From CAWDNM01 sp964521195 (GTDB lineage: Bacteria; Actinomycetota; Coriobacteriia; Anaerosomatales; JAAXUF01), in contig CAZFRE010000005.1 in the NCBI GenBank assembly GCA_964521195.1, positions 1 through 64,000 on the forward strand: 64,000 nt of DNA. Direction: 5' to 3'. The position numbers and the translations under genes are program-made. Shown here one piece after another: positions 50,789 to 58,146 of this stretch (positions within the stretch are counted from its first letter, which is position 1; each line of letters opens with the position of its first letter). The notes beneath the pieces were generated by a model. The model searched no databases. It was not told where the DNA came from and saw only the letters and a program-made list of their open reading frames with translations.

Positions 50789-51861
50789 GCGATGCCCAGC
50801 ACGATACGCGCGACGACGTCGGAGACGTTGTCCGCGAGGTACTCGGCCGGAGGCGTCCAGGTGCCGCGCGAGCGCACCGCGAGGTCGATGGCGGGCAGGA
50901 TGCGCTCTGCCTCGACGCCGGCGAGCAGGTTGCTGCCGCACTCGATGGTCTCCGGGCGCTCGGTGACATCACGCATGGTGACGGTCGGGACGCCGAAGAT
51001 GCAGCACTCCTCCTGCACGGTGCCGCTGTCGGAGAGCACGCAGAACGCTTCCTTCTCGAGTCGCACGAAGTCGAACAGGCCCATCGGCGGGACGAACTTG
51101 ACGACGCCCTCATCCACGCCGTACGCGCGCATCTTGTCCGCTGTGCGGGGGTGCAGCGAGCACAGCACAGGCATGTCGTACTTCTCGGCGGTGGCGTTGA
51201 GGGCGGCGACGAGCGACTTGAGGCGCTCGGGAACGTCGGTCATCTCGGCGCGGTGCGCGGTGACGAGGAAGTACTTGCCGGGCTTCACGCCGAACTCCGT
51301 GAACGGGTCGGCCGCGTCGACCTGCGGCGCGTAGAAGTCGAGGACTTCCTTGATCGGGTTGCCGGTCACGTAGACGCGCTGGCGCTCGATCCCTTCGCGC
51401 ACGAGATTCTCGGCCGAGCGGTACGTGTAGGGCATGAGCACGCTCGAGGAGTGGTCGATGACGCGGCGGTTCACTTCTTCCGGCACGCGGTCGTCGAAGC
51501 AGCGGTTGCCCGCCTCCATGTGGCACACGCGGATCCCCATGCGCTTGGCGACGAACGCCGCGATGCCGGTGTTCGTGTCGCCCAGAATGAGCACGGTGTC
51601 GGGCTTCTCGGCGGTCAGCACTTCCTCGGTCTTGGCGATGATCTGGCCGATCTGGTCGGCGAAGCTCGAGCCGCGAACGCCCAGGTAGACGTCGGGTTCG
51701 CGTACGGCCATCTCGCGGAAGAACATGCCGGAGAGGCGGTCGTCGTAGTTCTGTCCGGTGTGGACCAGCACGTGGTCGCAGCACTCGTCGAGCACGGCGA
51801 TGACGCGCGAGAGCCGGATGATCTCGGGACGCGTCCCGAGCAGCGTGAGGACCTTGGTCAC
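50785..51861 (-). CDS. UDP-GlcNAc 2-epimerase family (WbjD/FnlC/CapG-like)
   Basis: A 358-residue protein of the non-hydrolysing 2-epimerase family: TLLGTRPEIIRLSRVI, HTGQNYDD, LILGDTNTGIAA, CHMEAGNRCFDDRVPEEVNRR, TAHRAE, HPRT, SDSGTVQEECCIFGVP and RDVTERPETIECGSN. The first GTRPE block and the glutamate and arginine in EAGNRCFDDRVPEE are typical. In the company of FnlA- and RmlD-like enzymes it should epimerise C2 of the talo or rhamno intermediate to give a UDP-L-FucNAc- or UDP-L-QuiNAc-type sugar. GTG 51861 directly follows the upstream TAA; GGAGG lies six bases before. Confidence 0.92.
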   Translation of the reverse strand: MTKVLTLLGTRPEIIRLSRVIAVLDECCDHVLVHTGQNYDDRLSGMFFREMAVREPDVYLGVRGSSFADQIGQIIAKTEEVLTAEKPDTVLILGDTNTGIAAFVAKRMGIRVCHMEAGNRCFDDRVPEEVNRRVIDHSSSVLMPYTYRSAENLVREGIERQRVYVTGNPIKEVLDFYAPQVDAADPFTEFGVKPGKYFLVTAHRAEMTDVPERLKSLVAALNATAEKYDMPVLCSLHPRTADKMRAYGVDEGVVKFVPPMGLFDFVRLEKEAFCVLSDSGTVQEECCIFGVPTVTMRDVTERPETIECGSNLLAGVEAERILPAIDLAVRSRGTWTPPAEYLADNVSDVVARIVLGIA

Positions 51862-52914
51862 TTAGGCCTCCAGGTAGCCGGCGCCGATGACGTCCGGAAT
51901 CTTCGTCTCGAGGAAGTTGGCAAGCTCCGCATCGCTCATGAGCGCGTTCGCGGAGCTGTAGTCGCCCTCCAGCGCAGGCTCGTCGACCGGGCCGGCGAGC
52001 TCGGGCAGCATCGGGCGCAATGCGTAGTAGCCCTCGTGGCCGAAGACCGTGCGGGTGGCCTCCTCCTCGGAGAGCAGGATCTCGTGGATCTTCTCGCCGG
52101 GGCGGATGCCGGTGACGACGACCTCGATGTCCTTGTCCCCGATGAGGTAGTCCGCGAGATCGGTCATCTTCGCGCTCGGGCACTGCGGGATGTACGTCTC
52201 GCCCGGCGCCGCCGAGTGGACGGCCGCGAAGATGGTGTCGACCGCGTCTTCCAGCGTGAGCAGGAAGCGGGTCATGTCGGTGGTGGTGATGGTGACCGGG
52301 CCGCCGGCGGCGATCTGGTCGAGGAAGAGCGGCACGACCGAGCCACGCGAGGCGAGCACGTTGCCGTAGCGGGCGGCGATGAAGCGGGTGTCGGGAGCGC
52401 GCAGGTTGCCCTCGATGTAGACGCGCTCCTGGATGGCCTTCGTCATGCCCATGACGTTGACCGGCTTGCACGCCTTGTCGGTCGAGATGCCCACGACCGT
52501 CTGCACGGGCAGGTCGTTCTCGGCGATGGCACGCACGAGGTTCTCGGCGCCCTGGATGTTCGTGCGCACGGCCTCCCACGGGAAGTATTCGCAGCTCGGG
52601 ACCTGCTTGAGTGCCGCCGCGGCGAACACGATGTCGGCCTGGCTCGCGGCGCGCACCACGCTCGAGTAGTCGCGCACGTCGCCGATCATGAACTTGAGGC
52701 GGTGGCGCGAGTTCTCGAAGATGACCTCATCGGTCGCGGTGCTCTTCTCCATGAAGTCGAGGCGCATGTAGTGCTGCTTCGCCTCGTCGCGCGAGAAGAC
52801 GGTGACGCTTTCCGGGACACCCTCGGCGCCCGACAACAGACGACGGATGAGCACCTGGCCAAGCGACCCGGTACCACCGGTGACGAGAATCCTCTGACCT
52901 TCGAACAAACCCAT
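51862..52914 (-). CDS. UDP-GlcNAc 4,6-dehydratase/5-epimerase (FnlA/WbjB/CapE-like)
   Basis: A 350-residue soluble SDR of the polysaccharide biosynthesis type. ILVTGGTGSLGQVLIRRLL binds NADP, FSRDEAKQHYMRLDF and AAALKQVPSCEYFPWEAVRTN are diagnostic of the WbjB/CapE branch, and ISTDKACKPVNVMGMTKAI again has Met in the usual Tyr place. RYGNVLASRGSVVPLF follows. It lacks the N-terminal membrane domain of the PglF-type enzyme at 16974. It should make the 4-keto-6-deoxy L-hexosamine intermediate from UDP-GlcNAc. ATG 52914 has GGAGG twelve bases upstream. It heads the L-sugar operon from the symmetric promoter at 52949-52956. Confidence 0.92.
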   Translation of the reverse strand: MGLFEGQRILVTGGTGSLGQVLIRRLLSGAEGVPESVTVFSRDEAKQHYMRLDFMEKSTATDEVIFENSRHRLKFMIGDVRDYSSVVRAASQADIVFAAAALKQVPSCEYFPWEAVRTNIQGAENLVRAIAENDLPVQTVVGISTDKACKPVNVMGMTKAIQERVYIEGNLRAPDTRFIAARYGNVLASRGSVVPLFLDQIAAGGPVTITTTDMTRFLLTLEDAVDTIFAAVHSAAPGETYIPQCPSAKMTDLADYLIGDKDIEVVVTGIRPGEKIHEILLSEEEATRTVFGHEGYYALRPMLPELAGPVDEPALEGDYSSANALMSDAELANFLETKIPDVIGAGYLEA

Positions 52915-52948
52915 GTAACAGCCTCCAAGTCGATGGACCACGCGCATC

Positions 52949-52956
52949 AGTATAGT
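52949..52956. promoter_or_regulatory. Candidate symmetric bidirectional -10 (AGTATAGT)
   Basis: The eight bases AGTATAGT read TATAGT on the plus strand (52951-52956) and TATACT on the minus strand (52954-52949). The plus reading faces the GTG at 53016 and the minus reading the ATG at 52914, giving leaders of about 55 and 30 bases. The 101-base gap between these divergent genes contains no better -10. -35 elements are weak on both sides. Confidence 0.42.
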
Positions 52957-53015
52957 GTAGTCACCGCCGCGCTCTGACCGAGCGCGTTTCTGCGACCGAA
53001 GGGATCGACGCACAG

Positions 53016-55325
53016 GTGGCCACGGCAGCATCTCGCACTGAGCGCTCGGCCACACTGAAGGTGGCCGTCGTCATCACCGGGCTCTACGTGGGCGGCGCCG
53101 AGACGTTCCTCTCCGAACTCCTCAAACTCAAGCCTGCCGACATCGAGGTGCGCGTCTACTCGCTCATCGACGGCGGCCCCATACGCGAGCGCATCGAGGC
53201 GCTCGGCATCGAGGTCACCGAGCTGCACATGCAGCCCGGCCGGCCGAGCCTGACCTCGCTGTTCTCACTCGTACGCATGCTGCGCGCGTACGGTCCCGAC
53301 GTCGTCCACACGCTGCTCTACCACGCCGACCTCATGGGCGGACTCGCCGCCCGTCTCGCCGGCGTTCCGCGCGTCGTGTGGCACCTGCACAACAGCGACC
53401 TCTCGCCGGACCGGGTGCGCCTCATGACCCGGGCGGTGGTGCGCGTCTGCGCGCTGCTGTCGCGATTCGTCCCCGACGTGATCATCTCGTGTTCCGAGGC
53501 CGCGCTTCGCGAGCACGTCATCCGCGGGTATACCGCGAAGCGCTTCCGCGTTGTGCCCAACGGCGTCGACACCGAGCGGTTCTCGCCGGACCCCGGTGCC
53601 CGCGGCGCGGTGCGCGAGGAGTTCGGGTTGGCCGACGACGTGCCCGTGATCGGGCTGTTCGCCCGGCTCGATCCCCAGAAGGACCACGAGGGCTTCTTCT
53701 CGGCGGTGCGCGAGTTCTTCGACCGAGGCGGCGACGCGCAGTTCCTGCTCGCGGGACGCAATGTCACTGACGACCACTGGAAGCTCGCCGAGTGGCGCGA
53801 CGCCACGCCGCGACCGGATCGCGTGGCGATGCTGGGGGAGCGCGACGACGTGCCGCGGTTGATGTCAGGCATCGACATCGTCACGTCGACATCGCTCGGC
53901 GAGGCGTTCCCGATGGTTCTCATCGAGGCGATGGCCTGCGGGATCCCGGTCGCCGCGACCGACGTCGGCGACAGCGCACTCATCGTGAGCGAGACCGGCG
54001 AGATCGCGCCGCCTGGTGACGCCGTCGCCATGGCCGACGCGTGGCTGCGGCTCATCTCGCAGGGTGCCGACGCCCGACGCGAGCTGGGAACGAAGGCGCG
54101 TGCTCGCGTCCTGGCCAACTACCGCATCGAAGAGGTCGCCGCGACGATCTGGGCGATCTATCGCAACACCGCTCCAAGGCTGCGCCCCGGCGTCGAGCGC
54201 GCACCGGGCCCGCTGCGCGTCGCGTACGTGAGCCTGCAGGCGGTTGCGCAGGGTCAGGACAGCTGGGCGGCCGTGACCGAGATCGTCGGCAGTTGGCGCA
54301 AGGCCGGCTGGCGCGTCGACACGTGGTATCCCGACTACCCGGCCAAGGGTGCGCCGGGCGCGATCGGGCGCGCGTGGGTGATGGCGCGGCTGCAGCTGCG
54401 ACTGCGCAAGATGCTCGATCGCTACGACGTGCTCTACGTGCGCGGACACACGATGGCCTACCTGATCTCGTGGCTCGCCGCGCGCCGCGGGTTGCCCGTC
54501 GTGCAGGAGTGCAACGGCACCTACGAGGACCTCTTCATCGCGTGGCCGGCCGCTCGGCTCGGCAGGCCGCTCTTCGAGTACATGCAGCGCTGGCAGTATC
54601 GTGCGGCCGCGATCATCTTCTGCGGCACCGAGGAGCAGCAGCGCTGGCTCACCGCCGAGACGGGCCACGAGCGCATCGCGATCAGTCCCAACGGTGCGAA
54701 CGTGGAGCTCTTCCGCCCCGACGCGCCCCGCCGAGACGGCCTGACCGAGCGGTTCGTGCTGTTCTTCGGGCAGTTCGCGCCGTGGCAGGGCATCGACGTG
54801 CTCATCGCCGCCAAGAGCGACCCCGCGTGGCCGGCCGGCGTCGACCTCGTGTTCGTCGGGGACGGCGAGAAGCGGCCCGCCGTCGAGCGCGCCGCCGCTT
54901 CCGATCCCGGCGTGTACTACCTGGGACGACTGCCGTACGCGGAGCTTGCCGGCGTCATCTCGCACAGCCTCGCCTCCACGTCGGCGCAGTACACCCTCGA
55001 TCGCGGCGAGACGGGCTTCTCGGCGTTGAAGCTCTACGAGTCGATGGCGTGCGGCGTGCCGGTCATCGGCACCGACTACCCCGGCGTCGGAGACGTGATC
55101 CGCCACTACGAGAGCGGCTTGGTCGTCGCTCCCGGCGACGCTCACGAGCTCGCCTCCGCCGCCGCGTACCTCGCCGAGCACCCCGACGAAGCCGCGAAGA
55201 TGGGCGCGCGCGGCCGCGCGGCCGTGCTGCGCGAAGGGTCGTGGAAGGCGCGCGCGGACCAGCGCCGTGAGGCGATCGAGTCGGTGATCGGCGCATCAGC
55301 GGGCGCCACGTCTGTCAGCGCATGA
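53016..55325 (+). CDS. Double GT-B (GT4) fusion glycosyltransferase
   Basis: A 769-residue protein with two GT-B modules. Module 1 (about 14-380) starts LKVAVVITGLYVGGAETFLS, has VVPNGVDTERFSPD, GLFARLDPQKDHEGF and GEAFPMVLIEAM with EX7E. Module 2 (about 395-755) starts LRVAYVSLQAVAQGQDSWA, has AISPNGANVELFRPD, VLFFGQFAPWQGIDVLIAA and ETGFSALKLYESMACGVPVI, an FSxLKLYE variant of the donor motif. Unlike the triple protein at 33463 both modules look intact and differ strongly, so they may add two sugars in turn. GTG 53016 is used; no strong ribosome site is visible. The next gene overlaps by 4 bases. Confidence 0.88.
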   Translation: MATAASRTERSATLKVAVVITGLYVGGAETFLSELLKLKPADIEVRVYSLIDGGPIRERIEALGIEVTELHMQPGRPSLTSLFSLVRMLRAYGPDVVHTLLYHADLMGGLAARLAGVPRVVWHLHNSDLSPDRVRLMTRAVVRVCALLSRFVPDVIISCSEAALREHVIRGYTAKRFRVVPNGVDTERFSPDPGARGAVREEFGLADDVPVIGLFARLDPQKDHEGFFSAVREFFDRGGDAQFLLAGRNVTDDHWKLAEWRDATPRPDRVAMLGERDDVPRLMSGIDIVTSTSLGEAFPMVLIEAMACGIPVAATDVGDSALIVSETGEIAPPGDAVAMADAWLRLISQGADARRELGTKARARVLANYRIEEVAATIWAIYRNTAPRLRPGVERAPGPLRVAYVSLQAVAQGQDSWAAVTEIVGSWRKAGWRVDTWYPDYPAKGAPGAIGRAWVMARLQLRLRKMLDRYDVLYVRGHTMAYLISWLAARRGLPVVQECNGTYEDLFIAWPAARLGRPLFEYMQRWQYRAAAIIFCGTEEQQRWLTAETGHERIAISPNGANVELFRPDAPRRDGLTERFVLFFGQFAPWQGIDVLIAAKSDPAWPAGVDLVFVGDGEKRPAVERAAASDPGVYYLGRLPYAELAGVISHSLASTSAQYTLDRGETGFSALKLYESMACGVPVIGTDYPGVGDVIRHYESGLVVAPGDAHELASAAAYLAEHPDEAAKMGARGRAAVLREGSWKARADQRREAIESVIGASAGATSVSA

Positions 55326-56335
55326 CGAGCGCGCCTGTCACACGCCGCAGCGCGCGCGTCGACGCTCTCAAGTTCGCCGCCATCGCGCTCGTGGTGCTCG
55401 GGCACGTGATCGCGCTCCCGGCGTACGACGGCTCGACGAGCCGTCTGTTCTACGTGATCGGGACGTTCAACATGCCGCTGTTCATGTTCCTGAGCGGCTT
55501 CGTGCTCTTCGGCCGAGAAGGCGACGACCCGCTGCGCTTCGTCGGAAGCAAGTTCCTCGCGCTCATGGTGCCCTACTTCGCGTGGCTCGCCTTGGGCATC
55601 GTCTGGTACCAGCCGAGAAGCCAGTGGGTGCCGCAGCTCCTCTCGGGGCTGGTCAACCCGCACGCTCCGGGCAGGCTGTGGTTCCTCTACGTGCTGTTCA
55701 TCCTGCTCGTGCTGTTCACGCTCGTCCGGCTTGCGAGCACTCGGGACGTGTGGCTGGTGGTCGCGGCCGGCGCCGTCGCCTGCCTGCACTTCGCGCCGGT
55801 CGGCGACTACTTCGGCAAAGAGAACGTGCAGTGGCTCTTCGGCTTTCTCGTCGCCGGCTACCTCACCGCGAAGCATCGCGAACGGATGCCGCACGTGACG
55901 CCGCAGCTTCTGGGTGCGTTCGTCCTCGCGTTCGCGGCGCTTCTCTATGTGGGAAGGCTTCCTGCGGACGGTTCGGGCTGGCCGCCGTGGTTCGTGGCCA
56001 AGCTCGTGGGCGCTTTGCCCGACGCGCCGCTGCTCGCGACGCTCGCGTTCGCCCTCTGGCGCTACGCCACGGCCTTCGCGGGAATCGCCGTCACGGTGGG
56101 CGCGTTCATGCCGATCGACCCCGCCAGACTGCGAGCGCCGGCCTGGGCCGGTCGGCACACGCTCGGCATCTACGCGACGCACGGCTGGCTGCTCTTCCTC
56201 GCGCCGGCGGGCGGGGGGTTGGCCGCCGCAGCCGGCTGGGTGATGATTCTGTACGTGGCACTGGCGGTCGCCGTCCTTCTCGACAAGACCGCGCTCACGA
56301 GGGTCGTGCTTCTCGGCAGGTGGCCCCGCACGTAG
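55322..56335 (+). CDS. Acyltransferase family 3 membrane protein
   Basis: A 337-residue polytopic protein with VDALKFAAIALVVLGHV at residues 13-29, the acyltransferase-3 start, then FNMPLFMFLSGFVLF, GRLWFLYVLFILLVLFTLV and WAGRHTLGIYATHGWLL. About ten membrane helices are expected. It is overlapped by 4 bases by the double glycosyltransferase gene, so it probably O-acylates the glycan that enzyme helps make. Acyl donor and site are unknown. It is more compact than its relative at 3327. Confidence 0.88.
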   Translation: MTSAPVTRRSARVDALKFAAIALVVLGHVIALPAYDGSTSRLFYVIGTFNMPLFMFLSGFVLFGREGDDPLRFVGSKFLALMVPYFAWLALGIVWYQPRSQWVPQLLSGLVNPHAPGRLWFLYVLFILLVLFTLVRLASTRDVWLVVAAGAVACLHFAPVGDYFGKENVQWLFGFLVAGYLTAKHRERMPHVTPQLLGAFVLAFAALLYVGRLPADGSGWPPWFVAKLVGALPDAPLLATLAFALWRYATAFAGIAVTVGAFMPIDPARLRAPAWAGRHTLGIYATHGWLLFLAPAGGGLAAAAGWVMILYVALAVAVLLDKTALTRVVLLGRWPRT

Positions 56336-56400
56336 GTCAGAGGCTTCCTGTACGATTGTCACCGCACGAACGAGTGTCCCTTACCGGCGAGGAGCACACC

Positions 56401-57972
56401 GTGGTCACCCTGTATGACACCACCCTTCGAGACGGCACCCAGCGCGAGGGCATGTCGCTGTCCGTCGAGGACAAACTGCGCATCGCGAGCAAGCTCGACC
56501 TGCTCGGCGTGCACTACATCGAGGGCGGCTTCCCCGGCTCAAACCCCAAGGACATCGAGTTCTTCGAGCGTGCACGCACGCTCAAGCTCGAACAGGCGGT
56601 CATCTCGGCGTTCGGCTCGACGCGGCGCAAAGGGATCGCGGCCGCCGACGACGCCGGGCTGCAGGCGCTGCTCGACACCGGCTGCCAGGCGCTGTGCATC
56701 GTGGGGAAGTGCTGGGACCTGCAGGTCACGGAGGCGATCGGCGCCACGCTCGACGAGGGCATCGAGATGGCTCGCGACAGCGTCGCCTTCCTCAAGTCGC
56801 AGGGCCGCACCGTCTTCTTCGACGCCGAGCACTTCTTCGACGGCTACAACTCCAACGCCGACTACGCGGTCGCGGTCTGCCAGTCCGCTGCCGAGGCGGG
56901 CGCAGACGCGATCGTGCTGTGCGACACGAACGGAGGCATGCTCCCGGGCGACATCACGCGGATCGTCACCGACGTCTTCGCGCGCGTGAAGGCGCCGCTC
57001 GGCATCCACACGCACAACGACTCCGGCTGCGCCGTCGCGAACTCGCTCGTCGCGGTGGAAGCCGGCTGCTCACAGGTGCAGGGGACCATCAACGGCTATG
57101 GCGAGCGCACCGGCAATGCCGACCTCATCGCCATCATCGGTGGGCTCGTTCTCAAGATGGGGGACGACTGCATAAGCCGCGACCAGCTGCGGCTGCTCAC
57201 CGAGGTCAGCCACTTCGTCGCCGAGACCGCCAACCTCAACCCCAACGCCCAGGCGCCCTACGTGGGCACAAGCGCGTTCGCGCACAAGGGTGGGCTGCAC
57301 GCGAGCGCGACGGGCAAGCTGGCCGGCGCCTACGAGCACGTCGATCCGGCGAGCGTGGGCAACCTGGCGCGAGTCGTGGTCAGCGAGCTCGCCGGACGGG
57401 CGTCGCTCACGATGAAAGCCGCCGAGCTGGGCATCGACCTCTCAGGCGAGCAGGCCGGTGCCGTGCTCGACGAGATCAAGGACCTCGAGTACCACGGCTA
57501 CAGTTTCGAGGCCGCAGATGCGTCGCTCTCGATCATGCTCCAGAAGCGGTTGGGCACGTACGAGCCGGCGTTCACGCTCGAGTCCTTCCGCGTCATCGCC
57601 GACAAGCGCGAAGACGGCCGCGTCATGACCGAGGCGACGATCAAGATCCATTGCGCAGGCCACCGCTACATCGCCACGGCGGAGGGAAACGGCCCGGTCA
57701 ACGCGTTGGACAAGGCGCTGCGCATCGCAATCGGCCGCTTCTACCCGCAGCTCGCAGGCATGACGCTCGACGACTACAAGGTGCGTGTCCTCGAGGACAA
57801 GAAGGGCACCGGAGCCGTCACGCGCGTCCTCATCGACACCAAGAATGCGGAGTCGAGCTGGGGCACCGTGGGGGTCTCGGAGAACATCATCGAGGCCTCC
57901 TGGGAGGCGCTCGTCGATGCTGTTGAGTACGGTTTGTCGCAGACTCCGGCCGACGGTTCACAGGCCGAGTGA
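56401..57972 (+). CDS. cimA: (R)-citramalate synthase
   Basis: A 523-residue enzyme of the DRE-TIM metallolyase family. LYDTTLRDGTQREGM at residues 4-18 is the DRE signature, followed by GVHYIEGGFPGSNPKD, HTHNDSGCAVANSL with metal-binding histidines, and GTINGYGERTGNADL. The C-terminal part (from about 380) is the LeuA-type regulatory dimer domain. The sequence fits the CimA branch rather than 2-isopropylmalate synthase. It condenses pyruvate and acetyl-CoA to citramalate, the first step of the pyruvate route to isoleucine. GTG 56401 follows GAGGAG by six bases; TACGAT near 56351 could be its -10. Together with ilvE at 26578 it points to isoleucine synthesis by this route. Confidence 0.93.
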   Translation: MVTLYDTTLRDGTQREGMSLSVEDKLRIASKLDLLGVHYIEGGFPGSNPKDIEFFERARTLKLEQAVISAFGSTRRKGIAAADDAGLQALLDTGCQALCIVGKCWDLQVTEAIGATLDEGIEMARDSVAFLKSQGRTVFFDAEHFFDGYNSNADYAVAVCQSAAEAGADAIVLCDTNGGMLPGDITRIVTDVFARVKAPLGIHTHNDSGCAVANSLVAVEAGCSQVQGTINGYGERTGNADLIAIIGGLVLKMGDDCISRDQLRLLTEVSHFVAETANLNPNAQAPYVGTSAFAHKGGLHASATGKLAGAYEHVDPASVGNLARVVVSELAGRASLTMKAAELGIDLSGEQAGAVLDEIKDLEYHGYSFEAADASLSIMLQKRLGTYEPAFTLESFRVIADKREDGRVMTEATIKIHCAGHRYIATAEGNGPVNALDKALRIAIGRFYPQLAGMTLDDYKVRVLEDKKGTGAVTRVLIDTKNAESSWGTVGVSENIIEASWEALVDAVEYGLSQTPADGSQAE

Positions 57973-58031
57973 CGCGACACCGTCCGGGCGTCGGCCAAAC
58001 GAGCCGATTCTCCACACCCAAACGCTCGCAA

Positions 58032-58044
58032 ATACGGCCCGTAT
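58032..58044. repeat. Perfect inverted repeat ATACGG-C-CCGTAT
   Basis: Six-base arms with a one-base centre, located just upstream of the TAGAAT box and 115 bases before the cytochrome GTG. It is too compact and lacks a T tract, so it is unlikely to be a terminator. An operator for a dimeric regulator is possible. Confidence 0.3.
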
Positions 58045-58049
58045 CCTGC

Positions 58050-58146
58050 TAGAATGAGTCAAGGCTATGGGGGCAAAGGAGGTGCCGGCATCCGCGGCTC
58101 GCGGTCAGTTGCGCGCAATCACCTAACCGGGGGCAGGCAAGGCACT
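58050..58146 (+). promoter_or_regulatory. Candidate promoter and structured leader of cytochrome gene
   Basis: TAGAAT at 58050-58055 looks like a -10. The following leader has AAAGGAGGTG (58075-58084), whose AGGTG can pair with CACCT at 58120-58124. Inside that closing helix lie CCGCG-GCT-CGCGG (58092-58104) and the palindrome TTGCGCGCAA (58109-58118), forming a possible three-way junction. The strong ribosome-like site precedes no in-frame ATG or GTG at normal distance. I match it to no known riboswitch class. Confidence 0.3.

Noticed and set aside
55582..56400. Longer form of citramalate synthase starting inside the acyltransferase gene
   Set aside because: CimA homology starts at GTG 56401 directly after GAGGAG; the upstream part is a shadow frame.
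58050..58146. Cyclic-di-GMP or cGAMP (GEMM) riboswitch before the cytochrome gene
   Set aside because: The conserved GEMM core and GNRA loop are not present in order, so no known class is claimed.
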